From Agaribacterium haliotis (lineage in GTDB: Bacteria > Pseudomonadota > Gammaproteobacteria > Pseudomonadales > Cellvibrionaceae), in NCBI RefSeq assembly GCF_002312815.1, contig NZ_NKQJ01000007.1, positions 186,001 to 250,000 of the forward strand: a stretch of 64,000 bases of DNA, written 5' to 3'. Below are positions 1 to 8,877 of the stretch, in pieces. The notes under the pieces are model-generated. The model was given only the letters and a program-made list of their open reading frames with translations. It was not told where the DNA came from and made no database searches. A program made the position numbers and the translations under genes. Position 1 is the first letter of the stretch, and each line of letters starts with the position of its first letter.

Positions 1-568
1 AATAATTTTCGCGCAATTTTCGGAACAAAAAACATACAGCTGTTTTAGGCTGTGAACGCTTCTTTTGTGTGCCTTTGGTGCGAAGCTATAGGGCGTCTGC
101 AAAAAATTGTCTTATATTGGGGCGCTTGCGATGCTGCTGGATTTTTACGGTGTTCAGCTTTAGCTCTTTTCACGCTGAGCAGCGCAGTCTGAAAATGCAG
201 TGCACCAAGCTGGACGCGCTTCGCTGAGCTTATTCTGAGCTGCTTAAGTTATGCTCGGCGTGCACAAACGCCGTGGTTAAAAACAGGGGCACTATGCATT
301 GGGCAGGCTGTTCTTGTCTGCTTTTCTTACCCTGAAGAGAATCTACTCAAGGCCTTAGCTGCGAGCAGGGTGAAAGAAGGCTGCTCAGAGTGAGGCGCGG
401 TGTTTCGGGGGCTTGTGTAGCACGAACGTGTGTAGCAGCAACTTGTGTCGTGAGGGCTTGTGTAGCAGGGGTGTGTATAGCAAAGAGCGCACGCGGTACA
501 CGAAAGGGGTAGGCGTTGCAGTTAAATGCATTCAACTGCAACGCTGTAATAAATCTGTAGGCTGGGGC
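1..568. other. Non-coding or uncharacterised stretch
   Basis: No convincing gene is visible on either strand. The only open frame of note is a 64-codon minus-strand frame at 347-541. Its apparent pentapeptide repeats merely reflect the 15-bp DNA repeat inside it. No tRNA-like cloverleaf or intrinsic terminator with a U-run was seen. Confidence 0.5.
412..486. repeat. 15-bp tandem repeat, about five copies
   Basis: Five successive 15-bp units start at 412, 427, 442, 457 and 472, with a consensus close to CTTGTGTAGCAGGAA. The third and fifth copies are degenerate. The TGTGTAG core recurs with an exact 15-bp period. There are no spacers, so this is a minisatellite-like tract and not a CRISPR array. 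Confidence 0.7.
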
Positions 569-955
569 TTATTTATTTAACACGTCATCTTTTACACTTA
601 ATGCGATGGTGACGACTTCATCGATTTCACTTTGGCCGACTTTGAGCTCCGTTAAGGTTGCAACTAAGTTTTCAGCAACGGCGTTAAAGTGGGTTTCGTT
701 TAAGTCCAGGTGTTTGTGTGCTTCGCGCATGCCTTTGCCGCTGAATTTTACCGGCCCGCCAAAGACATTGGTTAAAAAGGCTTTTTGTTTGCTGCTTTGC
801 TGCTCCATATCGACACTGTCAAAAAAGTGTTTGATACGGGTATCGGCAATGATTTTTTCATAAAACAGGTCTACAGCTGCATTGACTGCGGCGCCGCCGC
901 CGATACGTTCAAATAAACTGCTTGTTTCGTTTGTCTGGCTGTCGGTGTTGCTCAT
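569..955 (-). CDS. Group 1 truncated haemoglobin
   Basis: The product is a 128-residue 2/2-type globin that would bind haem and oxygen or NO in the cytoplasm. It shows the family's features in order: the N-terminal LFERIGGGAAVNAAVDLFY helix, the FF near the distal pocket, and the AHKHLDL segment carrying the proximal histidine. The frame is open upstream to 1027. I chose the ATG at 955 because the family normally begins shortly before the LYERIGG segment and a GTGGAA Shine-Dalgarno-like stretch lies just upstream. It sits downstream of the DUF599 gene on the same strand, separated by a repeated 20-mer. The family assignment is firm. The physiological role (oxygen delivery or NO detoxification) cannot be told from the sequence. 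Confidence 0.9.
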   Translation of the reverse strand: MSNTDSQTNETSSLFERIGGGAAVNAAVDLFYEKIIADTRIKHFFDSVDMEQQSSKQKAFLTNVFGGPVKFSGKGMREAHKHLDLNETHFNAVAENLVATLTELKVGQSEIDEVVTIALSVKDDVLNK

Positions 956-1083
956 TTTTATTCCACAATAACTAAAAAGAAAAAATACAGGCCGGCTGTC
1001 CATAGCAATTTGCTGTAGACGAGCCATTAAGCCTTCACAGAATTAAGGCCTTCAATATAAGGTAAGCAAGAGCTTGGCCAGTA

Positions 1084-1103
1084 TTAGTGTTAACAGGCCC
1101 TAG
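1084..1103 (-). repeat. 20-bp repeated motif, copy 1
   Basis: On the minus strand this reads CTAGGGCCTGTTAACACTAA. The identical 20-mer occurs on the plus strand at 63339-63358. In both places it lies shortly after the stop codon of one gene and upstream of the next gene on the same strand (here DUF599 protein, then the globin). A GC-rich hairpin with the arms GCCCGGG and CCCGGGC follows at about 1108-1125. Confidence 0.7.
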
Positions 1104-1142
1104 CAAGGCCCGGGTGGGCCCGGGCGCGCTTTTACCGGTGAG

Positions 1143-1970
1143 CTAGGGTTTAGCTTGGTTTTCGTCTGGTTTTGTTGTGTTTGTCTTTGGTGCAGTATCT
1201 TGTTCGGCTTGCGCCGTTCTGCGCCCCAGCTCGTAGCTTGGATCATAGAGATTGGGTGGGTAGTCGTCTCTGAGCAAGCGCACACTTGAGCTATTAAAGT
1301 CTCGATTGTAAAGCACGCGGGTAATCCACAAGGTGGCGGCGAGAAACAACCAGGGGTTTACAAACCAAGCCAGGGCGGCAATGCCGTAATAATAAGCGCG
1401 AATACCGCGGTTAAATTCATTGCCGGCTTGCGCATTAATTCTGGCCATGCGTTTGGCGCTGTTGCGCCAATAGGCTTCACTGGGCATGTATTTTTCACTC
1501 GGTGTGCCGCCTATTAATATGGTTAAGAAGTTAAACTGCCTAAGTGCCCAGGTGAATTTAAAATACGCAACAACAAAAACAACAATCAGCAGCATCAGCT
1601 TGAGCTCAAGCAAGGCGCGTGAACCGGTTGGTGCAAAGGGTAGGTCGGAAGTAAATACTTGCAGCTTGTCGACGGTGCCTATCAGGGCAAACAGGCCGGC
1701 AATAATGTAGATAGTGGTAGAGGCGTAAAACGATACGCTGCTCATCAAATTCGAGGCCAGCGACGCGCAGGCAACCGGTATTTCTCTGGTGGGGGTCAGC
1801 ACTGCCCACTGCAGGCGGTATTCCTGGGTGATGCCGACAAGGCCGCGGCGGCCGCGGCTACCTGTTTCAGCAAAATAATAATATCCGGCCCAGCAGCTGA
1901 TAAACACCAGCAGTGCGACAATATCAATCAGTGTTAGTGAGTTGTAGGCTTGAACTAAGTTTTTATCCAT
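1143..1970 (-). CDS. DUF599 family membrane protein
   Basis: This 275-residue integral membrane protein matches the DUF599 family, whose function is unknown. Hydrophobic segments lie roughly at residues 14-35, 78-102, 118-142 and 198-222. Between the first two sits the family-typical RGLVGITQEYRLQWA segment, and HYNRxFNS-like wording appears near the C-terminus as LYNRDFNSSS. The charged tail of about 40 residues is rich in Q, T and K and is probably cytoplasmic and disordered. The ATG at 1970 is close to the N-terminal length usual for the family. It is probably transcribed with the globin gene downstream. No functional claim beyond membrane location is supported. Confidence 0.85.
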   Translation of the reverse strand: MDKNLVQAYNSLTLIDIVALLVFISCWAGYYYFAETGSRGRRGLVGITQEYRLQWAVLTPTREIPVACASLASNLMSSVSFYASTTIYIIAGLFALIGTVDKLQVFTSDLPFAPTGSRALLELKLMLLIVVFVVAYFKFTWALRQFNFLTILIGGTPSEKYMPSEAYWRNSAKRMARINAQAGNEFNRGIRAYYYGIAALAWFVNPWLFLAATLWITRVLYNRDFNSSSVRLLRDDYPPNLYDPSYELGRRTAQAEQDTAPKTNTTKPDENQAKP

Positions 1971-2089
1971 GTGACTTCCATCTTGATTGACTTCAGTCTA
2001 GACCGCGAAAGCACTGTGTGGTGATTTTCAAGCGCGGGGCGCTGCTCTATACTGGGCGCAATATGTAGGAAGAAAGTACTGAGTAGGGG

Positions 2090-3337
2090 ATGAGGCTGAA
2101 GTTTTCGAGAATGCGAATTGCCACCAAGATTATGTTGGTGGTAGTGATGGGTATGAGCCTTGCTGTGCTGCTTACCATCGTCGCATTGAACTATTACGAA
2201 CGCCGCGCCCAGGAAGAGCAGTTCTATAAACAGAGCCGCCTGCTGGCTGAGGTTGTTGCCCAGGGTGCGACGGCCTCGGTTGCCTTTCTCGATAAGCGCC
2301 GCGCGCGCGAAGAGCTCGACCCGCTGCGCCCGATTAATTCCATACGCTATGCCTGCCTTTACAGCACACAAATGCAAACGGTGCTTGCCGAGCTAAGCCG
2401 AGGCGGCGCAGATTTTCACTGTGATGTTCGCCACACTGATTTTAGCCTGGCAGAGACGCCGACCCAGCTGCAAATTTTACAGCCTATTCGCCGCAATGGG
2501 CTCACTGTCGGCGCCTTGTTTCTTGTTACCAGCAATGAAGAGCTGCAGCGTCGGCGACAGCAATTAATTTATATGTTGTTGCTCGCAGCGTTGAGCTCGT
2601 GTTTGGTGTCACTCATGTTGGTGAATTATTTTCAGCGCCGTATCTCCATGCCTATTGTGCGCTTGAACGCCGTCACCCGAGCAATTGCCAGCGATAAAGA
2701 CTGGAGTCAGCGCGTTGAACGCTACAGTGAAGACGAGCTCGGTGAGCTGGTTGACAGTTTTAATGGCATGGTTGATCAGATCGAGCAGGATCAGCGCAAA
2801 CTTGAGCAAATGGCTTATTACGACGCTCTGACCAAGCTGCCGAATCGGCGCTTGCTTGAAGAGCGTTTGAGCCGTGCAATTGCTCGGGCCAGGCGCAATG
2901 ACAGCCAATACGCTGTGTGTTTTATCGACCTTGACGACTTTAAGTGGGTCAATGACACGCTCGGCCACGATGCCGGTGATTTGCTGCTGAAGCATCTGGC
3001 CGAGCGCGTATCGGCGGTTTTGCGCAAAGAAGATACCTTGGCGCGTTTTGGTGGCGATGAGTTTGTTATTGTCTCTGAGAATGTCCAGGATAAATCGCAT
3101 ATTGGCGCCCTGTGCAGCAAAGTACTCGAGGCGATATCGCAGCCGATGACCCTGGTGGACAGGCAGTATCAGTGTCGTGCAACAATCGGTGTTGCTTTAG
3201 GTGGGGCTAAAAATAACAGCATGATTACCCTGATGAAGCAGGCCGATATCGCCCTGTACGAAGCCAAAAAGACCGGCAAAAATAAATACGGTATCTTTGA
3301 TGAAAAAACACATCAGGCGACCGAGCAGCCCGGCTAG
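2090..3337 (+). CDS. CHASE8-HAMP-GGDEF diguanylate cyclase, YfiN/TpbB-like
   Basis: This 415-residue inner-membrane enzyme would make cyclic di-GMP. The order is TM1 at about 12-33, a periplasmic CHASE8-like sensor at about 40-150, TM2 at about 157-178, HAMP to about 232 and a GGDEF domain to about 400. The active-site GGDEF is at residues 321-325. An RKED inhibitory I-site lies at 312-315, exactly five residues upstream, so product inhibition is likely. The architecture is that of YfiN (TpbB), whose periplasmic domain is controlled by YfiR. The neighbouring convergent gene encodes a YfiR-like protein and ends only 23 bp away. The ATG at 2111 is an alternative start. The activity is well supported and the YfiR partnership is inferred from context. 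Confidence 0.9.
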   Translation: MRLKFSRMRIATKIMLVVVMGMSLAVLLTIVALNYYERRAQEEQFYKQSRLLAEVVAQGATASVAFLDKRRAREELDPLRPINSIRYACLYSTQMQTVLAELSRGGADFHCDVRHTDFSLAETPTQLQILQPIRRNGLTVGALFLVTSNEELQRRRQQLIYMLLLAALSSCLVSLMLVNYFQRRISMPIVRLNAVTRAIASDKDWSQRVERYSEDELGELVDSFNGMVDQIEQDQRKLEQMAYYDALTKLPNRRLLEERLSRAIARARRNDSQYAVCFIDLDDFKWVNDTLGHDAGDLLLKHLAERVSAVLRKEDTLARFGGDEFVIVSENVQDKSHIGALCSKVLEAISQPMTLVDRQYQCRATIGVALGGAKNNSMITLMKQADIALYEAKKTGKNKYGIFDEKTHQATEQPG

Positions 3338-3360
3338 TGGCAGCAGGTGTTAGCTGTTCT

Positions 3361-3906
3361 CTATTGCTTAATTTTGCGCGCTAAATGCAGCAGGTCAGCT
3401 TCTAAGAACAGCCCGGCTTCAAGGGCATTGCCGACATTAATATCAAAAGTGAGCTGATCGGTGGTGCGCATGATATTGATAATGCCGCCCCGGTCGGTAA
3501 ACGCCTCTTGCTCGCCAACACTGAGCACATAATAATAATTAATATCGAGCCAAAACTCCGGCAGTTCGGCGTGTCTGTCCTGGCTGACAAACAGCATATG
3601 GCAACCACTGCGGATATCGTCGAGCTTTTGTGTCTGTTTAATGTTGAGTTTGCGCGAACCAATTAAGGTGCCGTCGACGGCATTGAGGTAGCTGCTAAAT
3701 GGAATGCTGCCGTACAGGCACATCTGTATTGGTGCGTCGGCACTGGCAAAAGCTTCTTTGGGCCATTCAGCAAAATTGACAAAATTAAATAAAAACAGGG
3801 CCGTTAGCTGGTCATCGGCCTGCTGTTTGTTTTGCGCAAGCGCAGGCAGAGCACTTGCATAGATAATCGCCGCAGCGATCAATAGTTTGATTAACGCCTG
3901 CCTCAC
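3361..3906 (-). CDS. YfiR family periplasmic protein (DUF4154)
   Basis: This 181-residue secreted protein has a signal peptide (residues 1-24, ending ALPALA) and the YfiR-family core. Visible landmarks are the LFLFNFVNFAEWP opening, a mid-protein CxxLFVS-like strand (CHMLFVSQD) and the closing GGIINIMRTTDQLTFDIN segment. YfiR proteins bind and restrain a CHASE8 diguanylate cyclase in the periplasm. Its start codon overlaps the stop of the large TPS exoprotein gene (ATGA overlap), making it the third gene of that operon, and a YfiN-type cyclase lies convergent next door. That arrangement suggests it couples surface adhesin production to c-di-GMP. Canonical YfiR has cysteines forming disulphides. 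Here Cys are seen in MCLYG and GCHML, which fits the fold. Confidence 0.85.
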   Translation of the reverse strand: MRQALIKLLIAAAIIYASALPALAQNKQQADDQLTALFLFNFVNFAEWPKEAFASADAPIQMCLYGSIPFSSYLNAVDGTLIGSRKLNIKQTQKLDDIRSGCHMLFVSQDRHAELPEFWLDINYYYVLSVGEQEAFTDRGGIINIMRTTDQLTFDINVGNALEAGLFLEADLLHLARKIKQ

Positions 3907-6900
3907 TGGTTGGCCTCCGGTAGTTCACCACCTATCCACAGCAGGCTTAGAAATTCTTTAATGGCTGATTTTTTATTGCAGCGTTTTATTTCTTCTTTGC
4001 TGTTCGCTTTGTCACATTCGCCCTGGTTCAAGCTCAATAGTTGATTGAGTTTGTCTGTGCTTTTAGCGGAGCTTTCGTTGTTTTCCGGCGCTATTTCGCT
4101 GTCGTTTTCATCGCGAGATAGCTCCTCGTTGACAATATCTTCGATATCCCTATCAGGGCTAGTCTCTGGTTCGGGGGTGGGCTCCGGTGTGGGCTCTGGT
4201 GTTGGTTCTGGAGTGGGCTCGGGTGTCGGTTCTGGTGTTGGCAGTGGCCCGGGAGGCACCTGCTGATCGAGGCGCACAATGCGGCCAGTCTCTGCGCTGA
4301 TATTGGCACCGGTGGAGCTGGTGCTGTTGTCGATAACACTGCCGCCAGTGGTGCCCGCGCTGCTATTGTAAGTGGCAACTTCGGCAAAACTAAGCAGGTT
4401 TAGCTCGCCGACACTTTCAAGCAAAATATCGCCGCCCTGGGCGTGAATTTGGGTGCTGTCAGTGCCGTCGCCAACCGTAAAGTCAAAACCGCTGGCTGAG
4501 CTTGTTCGGTTGCTGATGCGAATACCGACTTGATTGCTTGGGCTCGAACCGAGACCGCCGTCGGCACCGGCGTCGGGGCTGCTGCTGAGTAGGCGTGTGC
4601 TGCGGTTGCTGGCCGGGTCGCCAATCTGGATATTGCCGTCGCTGACTTGAATGTCGATCAGGCCTTTGCGAATGCCGTCCGCGTTAAGGTCGTTCGCGCG
4701 CACGAGGTCTTGAATCGTCAGATTGCCATCGACGTTCAAACTGAAGTTGCCGTTGCTGACGTTGACAGACTGGTTGTTGCTAATGTGGTCAATCAGCAGC
4801 AAGTCGCCGCTGTTGTTGAGAGTTAAATCCCCGGGGCCGGTGAACTCAAAGCGCGCGCTATTAAAGCTTGCGTTGATGGTGGCGCTCTCGGTTGGGTTGG
4901 TAAACTTAACACTGGCAATATCGGCGGCAAGCTGAAGGTTGCGCGCTTCGGCGCCGCTGTCGCTGTCGTAGAGGTCGTCGACATTGATAATCAGTCGGCC
5001 CGGCACACTGATTCCCGACGCGGGAATAATGGCATCGGCCCCGCTTAAGACAATGCGAAGGTCCTCGGCGGCGCTTAACTGCTCAATGCTAATGTCACTG
5101 CTGCCGGTTATCAGTATGTCGTTACCCGCGGCGTTGATGTCGCTAAAACGCAGAGTTCGCCCGGCGGCGACGGTAATGATTTGGTTGGAGCCGGCGCCGA
5201 TATGCAAGTCGAGGCGGGCGATGTTGTCGCCGAGATTCAGATCGACCGGGCCGGTCGGATTGCGGGCATTAAACAGTAAGCTGGCATCGTTTAAGGCAGA
5301 GTTGATATCGACGTTGAGGCTGCTCAGCGAGCGTATTTGCTCGGCCTGAAGTTGAATATTGCCGGCGCTGCTGAAGCCGCCGTCAACGAGCCGGATAAGC
5401 CCGGTGGCCGCGTTCATGCCAAGGCTGCTAACGCCGATATCGATATCTGAGCCGGCATCCATCAAAATACTGCGCCCGGCATTGACGGCAACATTGTTGT
5501 TTTCAACGCTGCTAAGGTCGCTGTCGATAATGGCGCCGGTGCTGGTAAAAATAATGTCGCGCTCGGCGTTAAGGTTGAGGCTGTTGCCGTTGGCATTGTT
5601 GATATCAATTGCCGCTTCGATGCTGATGTCGCCCGCGCCGGCACCACTGGCATTGGTGGTGTCGATTTGCACACTGCCAAGGGCGAGCTGTGTGTTAATG
5701 GTGGCGACATCAATAATTGAGCTGTCGCCGCTGGGGACCCAACTAATTGGGTTGCTGCCGCTAAAACTGCCACCGCTGTCGGGGCCGTTGCTGATAACGA
5801 TATCGGTCGGGTCGATGTAGTAGAGGCCGTGCTCTGCCGCAAGTGCATGGGCGCGCACATCGACAAGGCCGTGGGCACTGACATGCTGATAACCCGAAAC
5901 TTCGACAAAACCGCCGTCGCCGGCGACAAGACCTCCGCGCGCATGGATGTTCGCGCCTTTTTCAAACAGGGTATTTGTCTCTGAGATCAAGGTAACCTTG
6001 CCGCCATCTCCGCGCTCGCCGGCGCTGGCGCTGATATGGCTGTCGCCGGTGACAACCAGCGTTTCACCGGTGCGCACGCTGATATCGCCGCCGCCAGCGG
6101 TGTTGCCATCGGCGATGATACTGCCACTTAGCACACTGCGTTCGGCGTCGATACTGATATTGGCGGAGGTCGAGCCGTCAGCCGCTTCGCTGGCTCTCAG
6201 CTCGCCGCTGTTGATAACATCGCCGCCACTGGCGACCAGGCGCAACTCACCGTTTACGTTTTTTAAGCCGCTGGCGAGTACAACACCGTCGTTGTTGATA
6301 ACGGAGCTGGTCAGTGCGTGTTTGGCTGCGGCGCTTAACACAATGCGGCCCGCTTTTAATTCGCCGCTATTGTCTATGCGCAGCTGTGCATTCTGTGCGG
6401 GGCTCAGCCCAATGCTGTCGCCAGCGAAATGCAGAACACGCTCGCTGTCGGCGAGAAACTCGATATGGCCGTCGCTGTGAATTTGGCCGCTATTGTCTAT
6501 GTCGTGGCTGATAAAACTGACATAGGCCAGTTCGCCAGAGCTTTGAATATGGCCCTGGTTGACTATGCCTGCAGAACTTTGGCCGGCAAAGCTAAGCTGG
6601 CCTGAATCGATATCAAATGCCTCGAGTGGCAGGGTGCTGACGCCGAGCGAGCCAACTTGAATATTGGCACTTGGTGCAAATAAAACGCCGTTCTGGTTGA
6701 TCAGAAAGACCTGGCCGTTGGCGTCTAAGCTGCCGAAGATTTCCGAGGCCTGGTTGCCGGTCACCCGGTTGACTGCAATGGCATTGGCGTTGGGCTGCTC
6801 AAACTGTACACGCTCGCCCTTGGCGATATTAAAACTGTCGTAGTCGATCAGCACGTTTTGGCTGTGTTGATGGATGTGCGTATCTTTGCCCTGTTGCTGA

Positions 6901-7052
6901 ATATCAGCAGAGCCTGAGACAACGCGGCCGTTTTGCGGCGCGGCCACCGCCGCCGAGCTTAGACTCAAGGCAATTAGCAAGCTCAGTGTGCGGCGTTTGA
7001 GGCGCAGTTTTTGGGCTGGCTTTTGGCCTTGCTTTTGATACGGCTTTGTCAT
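3903..7052 (-). CDS. Two-partner secretion exoprotein (TpsA, filamentous-haemagglutinin type adhesin)
   Basis: The 1049-residue product starts with an extended signal peptide (about residues 1-38). A TPS domain follows, recognisable from the opening VVSGSADIQQQG and the NQNGVLFAPSANI segment near 119-131, the counterpart of the NPNGI motif. Next comes a long Asn/Ser/Gly/Asp-rich region expected to form a beta-helix. Near the C-terminus are six TPEP repeats, then a charged segment and a Cys1013-x11-Cys1025 pair with 24 residues after it. In HMW1-type adhesins a C-terminal disulphide loop keeps the exoprotein anchored to its transporter, so this protein is probably surface-tethered rather than released. 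It overlaps tpsB upstream and the yfiR-like gene downstream by ATGA junctions. Confidence 0.9.
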   Translation of the reverse strand: MTKPYQKQGQKPAQKLRLKRRTLSLLIALSLSSAAVAAPQNGRVVSGSADIQQQGKDTHIHQHSQNVLIDYDSFNIAKGERVQFEQPNANAIAVNRVTGNQASEIFGSLDANGQVFLINQNGVLFAPSANIQVGSLGVSTLPLEAFDIDSGQLSFAGQSSAGIVNQGHIQSSGELAYVSFISHDIDNSGQIHSDGHIEFLADSERVLHFAGDSIGLSPAQNAQLRIDNSGELKAGRIVLSAAAKHALTSSVINNDGVVLASGLKNVNGELRLVASGGDVINSGELRASEAADGSTSANISIDAERSVLSGSIIADGNTAGGGDISVRTGETLVVTGDSHISASAGERGDGGKVTLISETNTLFEKGANIHARGGLVAGDGGFVEVSGYQHVSAHGLVDVRAHALAAEHGLYYIDPTDIVISNGPDSGGSFSGSNPISWVPSGDSSIIDVATINTQLALGSVQIDTTNASGAGAGDISIEAAIDINNANGNSLNLNAERDIIFTSTGAIIDSDLSSVENNNVAVNAGRSILMDAGSDIDIGVSSLGMNAATGLIRLVDGGFSSAGNIQLQAEQIRSLSSLNVDINSALNDASLLFNARNPTGPVDLNLGDNIARLDLHIGAGSNQIITVAAGRTLRFSDINAAGNDILITGSSDISIEQLSAAEDLRIVLSGADAIIPASGISVPGRLIINVDDLYDSDSGAEARNLQLAADIASVKFTNPTESATINASFNSARFEFTGPGDLTLNNSGDLLLIDHISNNQSVNVSNGNFSLNVDGNLTIQDLVRANDLNADGIRKGLIDIQVSDGNIQIGDPASNRSTRLLSSSPDAGADGGLGSSPSNQVGIRISNRTSSASGFDFTVGDGTDSTQIHAQGGDILLESVGELNLLSFAEVATYNSSAGTTGGSVIDNSTSSTGANISAETGRIVRLDQQVPPGPLPTPEPTPEPTPEPTPEPTPEPTPEPETSPDRDIEDIVNEELSRDENDSEIAPENNESSAKSTDKLNQLLSLNQGECDKANSKEEIKRCNKKSAIKEFLSLLWIGGELPEANQ
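4169..4240 (-). repeat. 12-bp tandem repeat encoding TPEP units in TpsA
   Basis: Six near-identical 12-bp units encode the repeated tetrapeptide TPEP close to the C-terminus of the exoprotein. Being a multiple of three, copy-number change by slippage would alter linker length without breaking the frame. Wall- or outer-membrane-spanning linkers of this kind are common in surface proteins. Confidence 0.85.
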
Positions 7053-8713
7053 GGCCAGCGATACTCCAGTTCGGCAAGCAGGCCCGCACCTTCAACGAGC
7101 TGGCCGGAATCCAGGCGCTGCTGTTGATTGTGGCCGGCCTGCAGTTTGAGATTGAGCTTGTTGCCAAGCGCTGTAATTAAACCCAGGCCGAGTGAGTTCA
7201 AGCTTGCGCTGTCAATCGTGTTGCCGTCGAGATCGAGCTTGTCGCCGGAGGCGTAGTCAAAAAACACAAAGGGGCTGAGCCGCCACCAGTGTGCATTGGC
7301 GCCGTCTACACCGCTAATCATATAGGGCAAGTGCCACTCGAGGCTGTTAACTAAGCCGCGATCTGCGGCAAAGGAGCCCGCCTGCACCGAGCGCGCGCCC
7401 CAGGCACCGCCGAGTGCAATCTGGTCAAAAGAGCTGACACGCTTTTGGCTGTACTGACCGCGCAGCGACCAGCGAAAGCTCGAATACAGCCTGTGGCGGG
7501 CTTCATTTGGCCACGACCACCCCAGATAATACGCAAAACCGGTTTTGTCGTAAGCTTGATCGTCGATGTAGCCGTCGATACTGAACTGGCCCCGGGAATG
7601 CCCGATGAAAATAAAGTGCTGGGCGCGATCGCCCTGGCGCTGCAGTTGCCAGCGAAGCCCGAAACTTTGTGCGCGTTCGTCCTGCTCTATGCTCGGGTCG
7701 TCGACGATGGATTCGAAGTCGGTTTCTTTTTGCTGCAGGTTTAAGCTCCACTGCTGGCCACCGCGCCAGGTTTTGGCAAAGTCCTGGCTGAAACTTACCG
7801 AGTAGACGCTGGCGTCGCCGTTTAGCTCGAGCGATGCAAACTCATTGCCGACCCCAAAGACGTTGTTGCTGGCGCTGAGGTTGATGCGCAAAGCTGGATT
7901 CGACAGCGGGCTTGAATACTGCAGGTAGCCGTAGCTATTGGTTTTATCGTCGCCTTTGGAGGCGAGCACGGCGGCGCTGAGCCGGTCGAGCCGCCCGGTC
8001 GGGCTCAGCCAGCGCCCTTCGAGGGTCAAGCGCTCTTTACCTGTTTCGGGCGAGCCGTAGTTGTCGAGCTTGGCTGAAGCGCGAAGGCCGGACACTTCTG
8101 AGAGTTTGATGTTCAGGCGCACACTGTCGCGCTGGCTGCCGCGGCTGTAATAAGCAAAGGCTTTGATTTCTTCGGCGTTGCGAAGCTGGGTTAAGACTTT
8201 GTCGATATCGGGCTGATAGACGGGCTCGCCGATAAAACGCTTAAATTTGTTTAACACCAGCTTGTCGCTGACCGGGCTCTGGTTGTCCAGTTGCACATCG
8301 GAGAGATTAATGGTGCGGATGTTGATACTCACAGCGCCGTCGCTAACACCCTGCTCGGCGAGGTGGGCGTAGTGAAACTTGTAGCCGCGCTGGCGCATAA
8401 ACGCGGTCAGTTGATCGCTGATATTGAGCAGGTCATTGTAGTTGACCGAGCGCGGCAGTGGGCCTTGAATCTTATCCAGGTAGCTCTTGAGCTCGGCCAG
8501 CGGCATCGGCTCGCGAAAGTTGTCAAAACGGCCGACAAGCGCGAGTTCGCGCAGCTCAAAGCTCAGTTCTTGCTGGGCGGCACTTAGCGGTGCTAAAACA
8601 AATGACAGGCATGCGGCCACGAAAGAGCACGCCAGCAGGAAAGGTTTGCGGCGCAAAGGGCGTTTAAGCCGGAGCGGGTGGTAGAATACACAAGTGAAAA
8701 AAACGGTGTTCAC
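7049..8713 (-). CDS. ShlB/FhaC/HecB-type outer-membrane transporter (TpsB)
   Basis: This 554-residue Omp85-superfamily protein would export the adjacent TpsA across the outer membrane. After an N-terminal hydrophobic segment (about 25-45), two POTRA-like regions extend to about residue 215. A beta-barrel follows and closes with the aromatic-ended ELEYRWP strand. The barrel contains LGGAWGARSVQ, which corresponds to the conserved L6-loop (V)RGY/(S)VRG region; here it reads ARSV. The start is a GTG at 8713 with a weak ribosome site, so the exact N-terminus is uncertain. It is the first gene of the tpsB-tpsA-yfiR operon, transcribed away from the SDR gene across a 164-bp AT-rich intergenic region that must hold the operon promoter. 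Confidence 0.9.
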   Translation of the reverse strand: MNTVFFTCVFYHPLRLKRPLRRKPFLLACSFVAACLSFVLAPLSAAQQELSFELRELALVGRFDNFREPMPLAELKSYLDKIQGPLPRSVNYNDLLNISDQLTAFMRQRGYKFHYAHLAEQGVSDGAVSINIRTINLSDVQLDNQSPVSDKLVLNKFKRFIGEPVYQPDIDKVLTQLRNAEEIKAFAYYSRGSQRDSVRLNIKLSEVSGLRASAKLDNYGSPETGKERLTLEGRWLSPTGRLDRLSAAVLASKGDDKTNSYGYLQYSSPLSNPALRINLSASNNVFGVGNEFASLELNGDASVYSVSFSQDFAKTWRGGQQWSLNLQQKETDFESIVDDPSIEQDERAQSFGLRWQLQRQGDRAQHFIFIGHSRGQFSIDGYIDDQAYDKTGFAYYLGWSWPNEARHRLYSSFRWSLRGQYSQKRVSSFDQIALGGAWGARSVQAGSFAADRGLVNSLEWHLPYMISGVDGANAHWWRLSPFVFFDYASGDKLDLDGNTIDSASLNSLGLGLITALGNKLNLKLQAGHNQQQRLDSGQLVEGAGLLAELEYRWP

Positions 8714-8877
8714 GAAATGCGCTGAACCTGTTTATTATTCTGATTTATTGTTGTTATTTTGCTCAATTTGAGCTTTGTGTGCATTCTCTCACAGTTTTTA
8801 CTTAATTGTGTAATATTTCTTAGCTCTCTACTTGCTGCTGTGTTAGGCGGTTTGTTTGGCTGTATTAAGGAAATCAA

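Noticed and set aside
347-541. A 64-codon minus-strand frame with apparent pentapeptide repeats
   Set aside because: The repeats come from the 15-bp DNA repeat. There is no ribosome site and no hydrophobic or domain pattern.
4984-6480. Several plus-strand frames of 120-177 codons opposite tpsA
   Set aside because: They are Leu/Ser/Pro-rich translations typical of the complement of a repetitive exoprotein gene, without starts or motifs.
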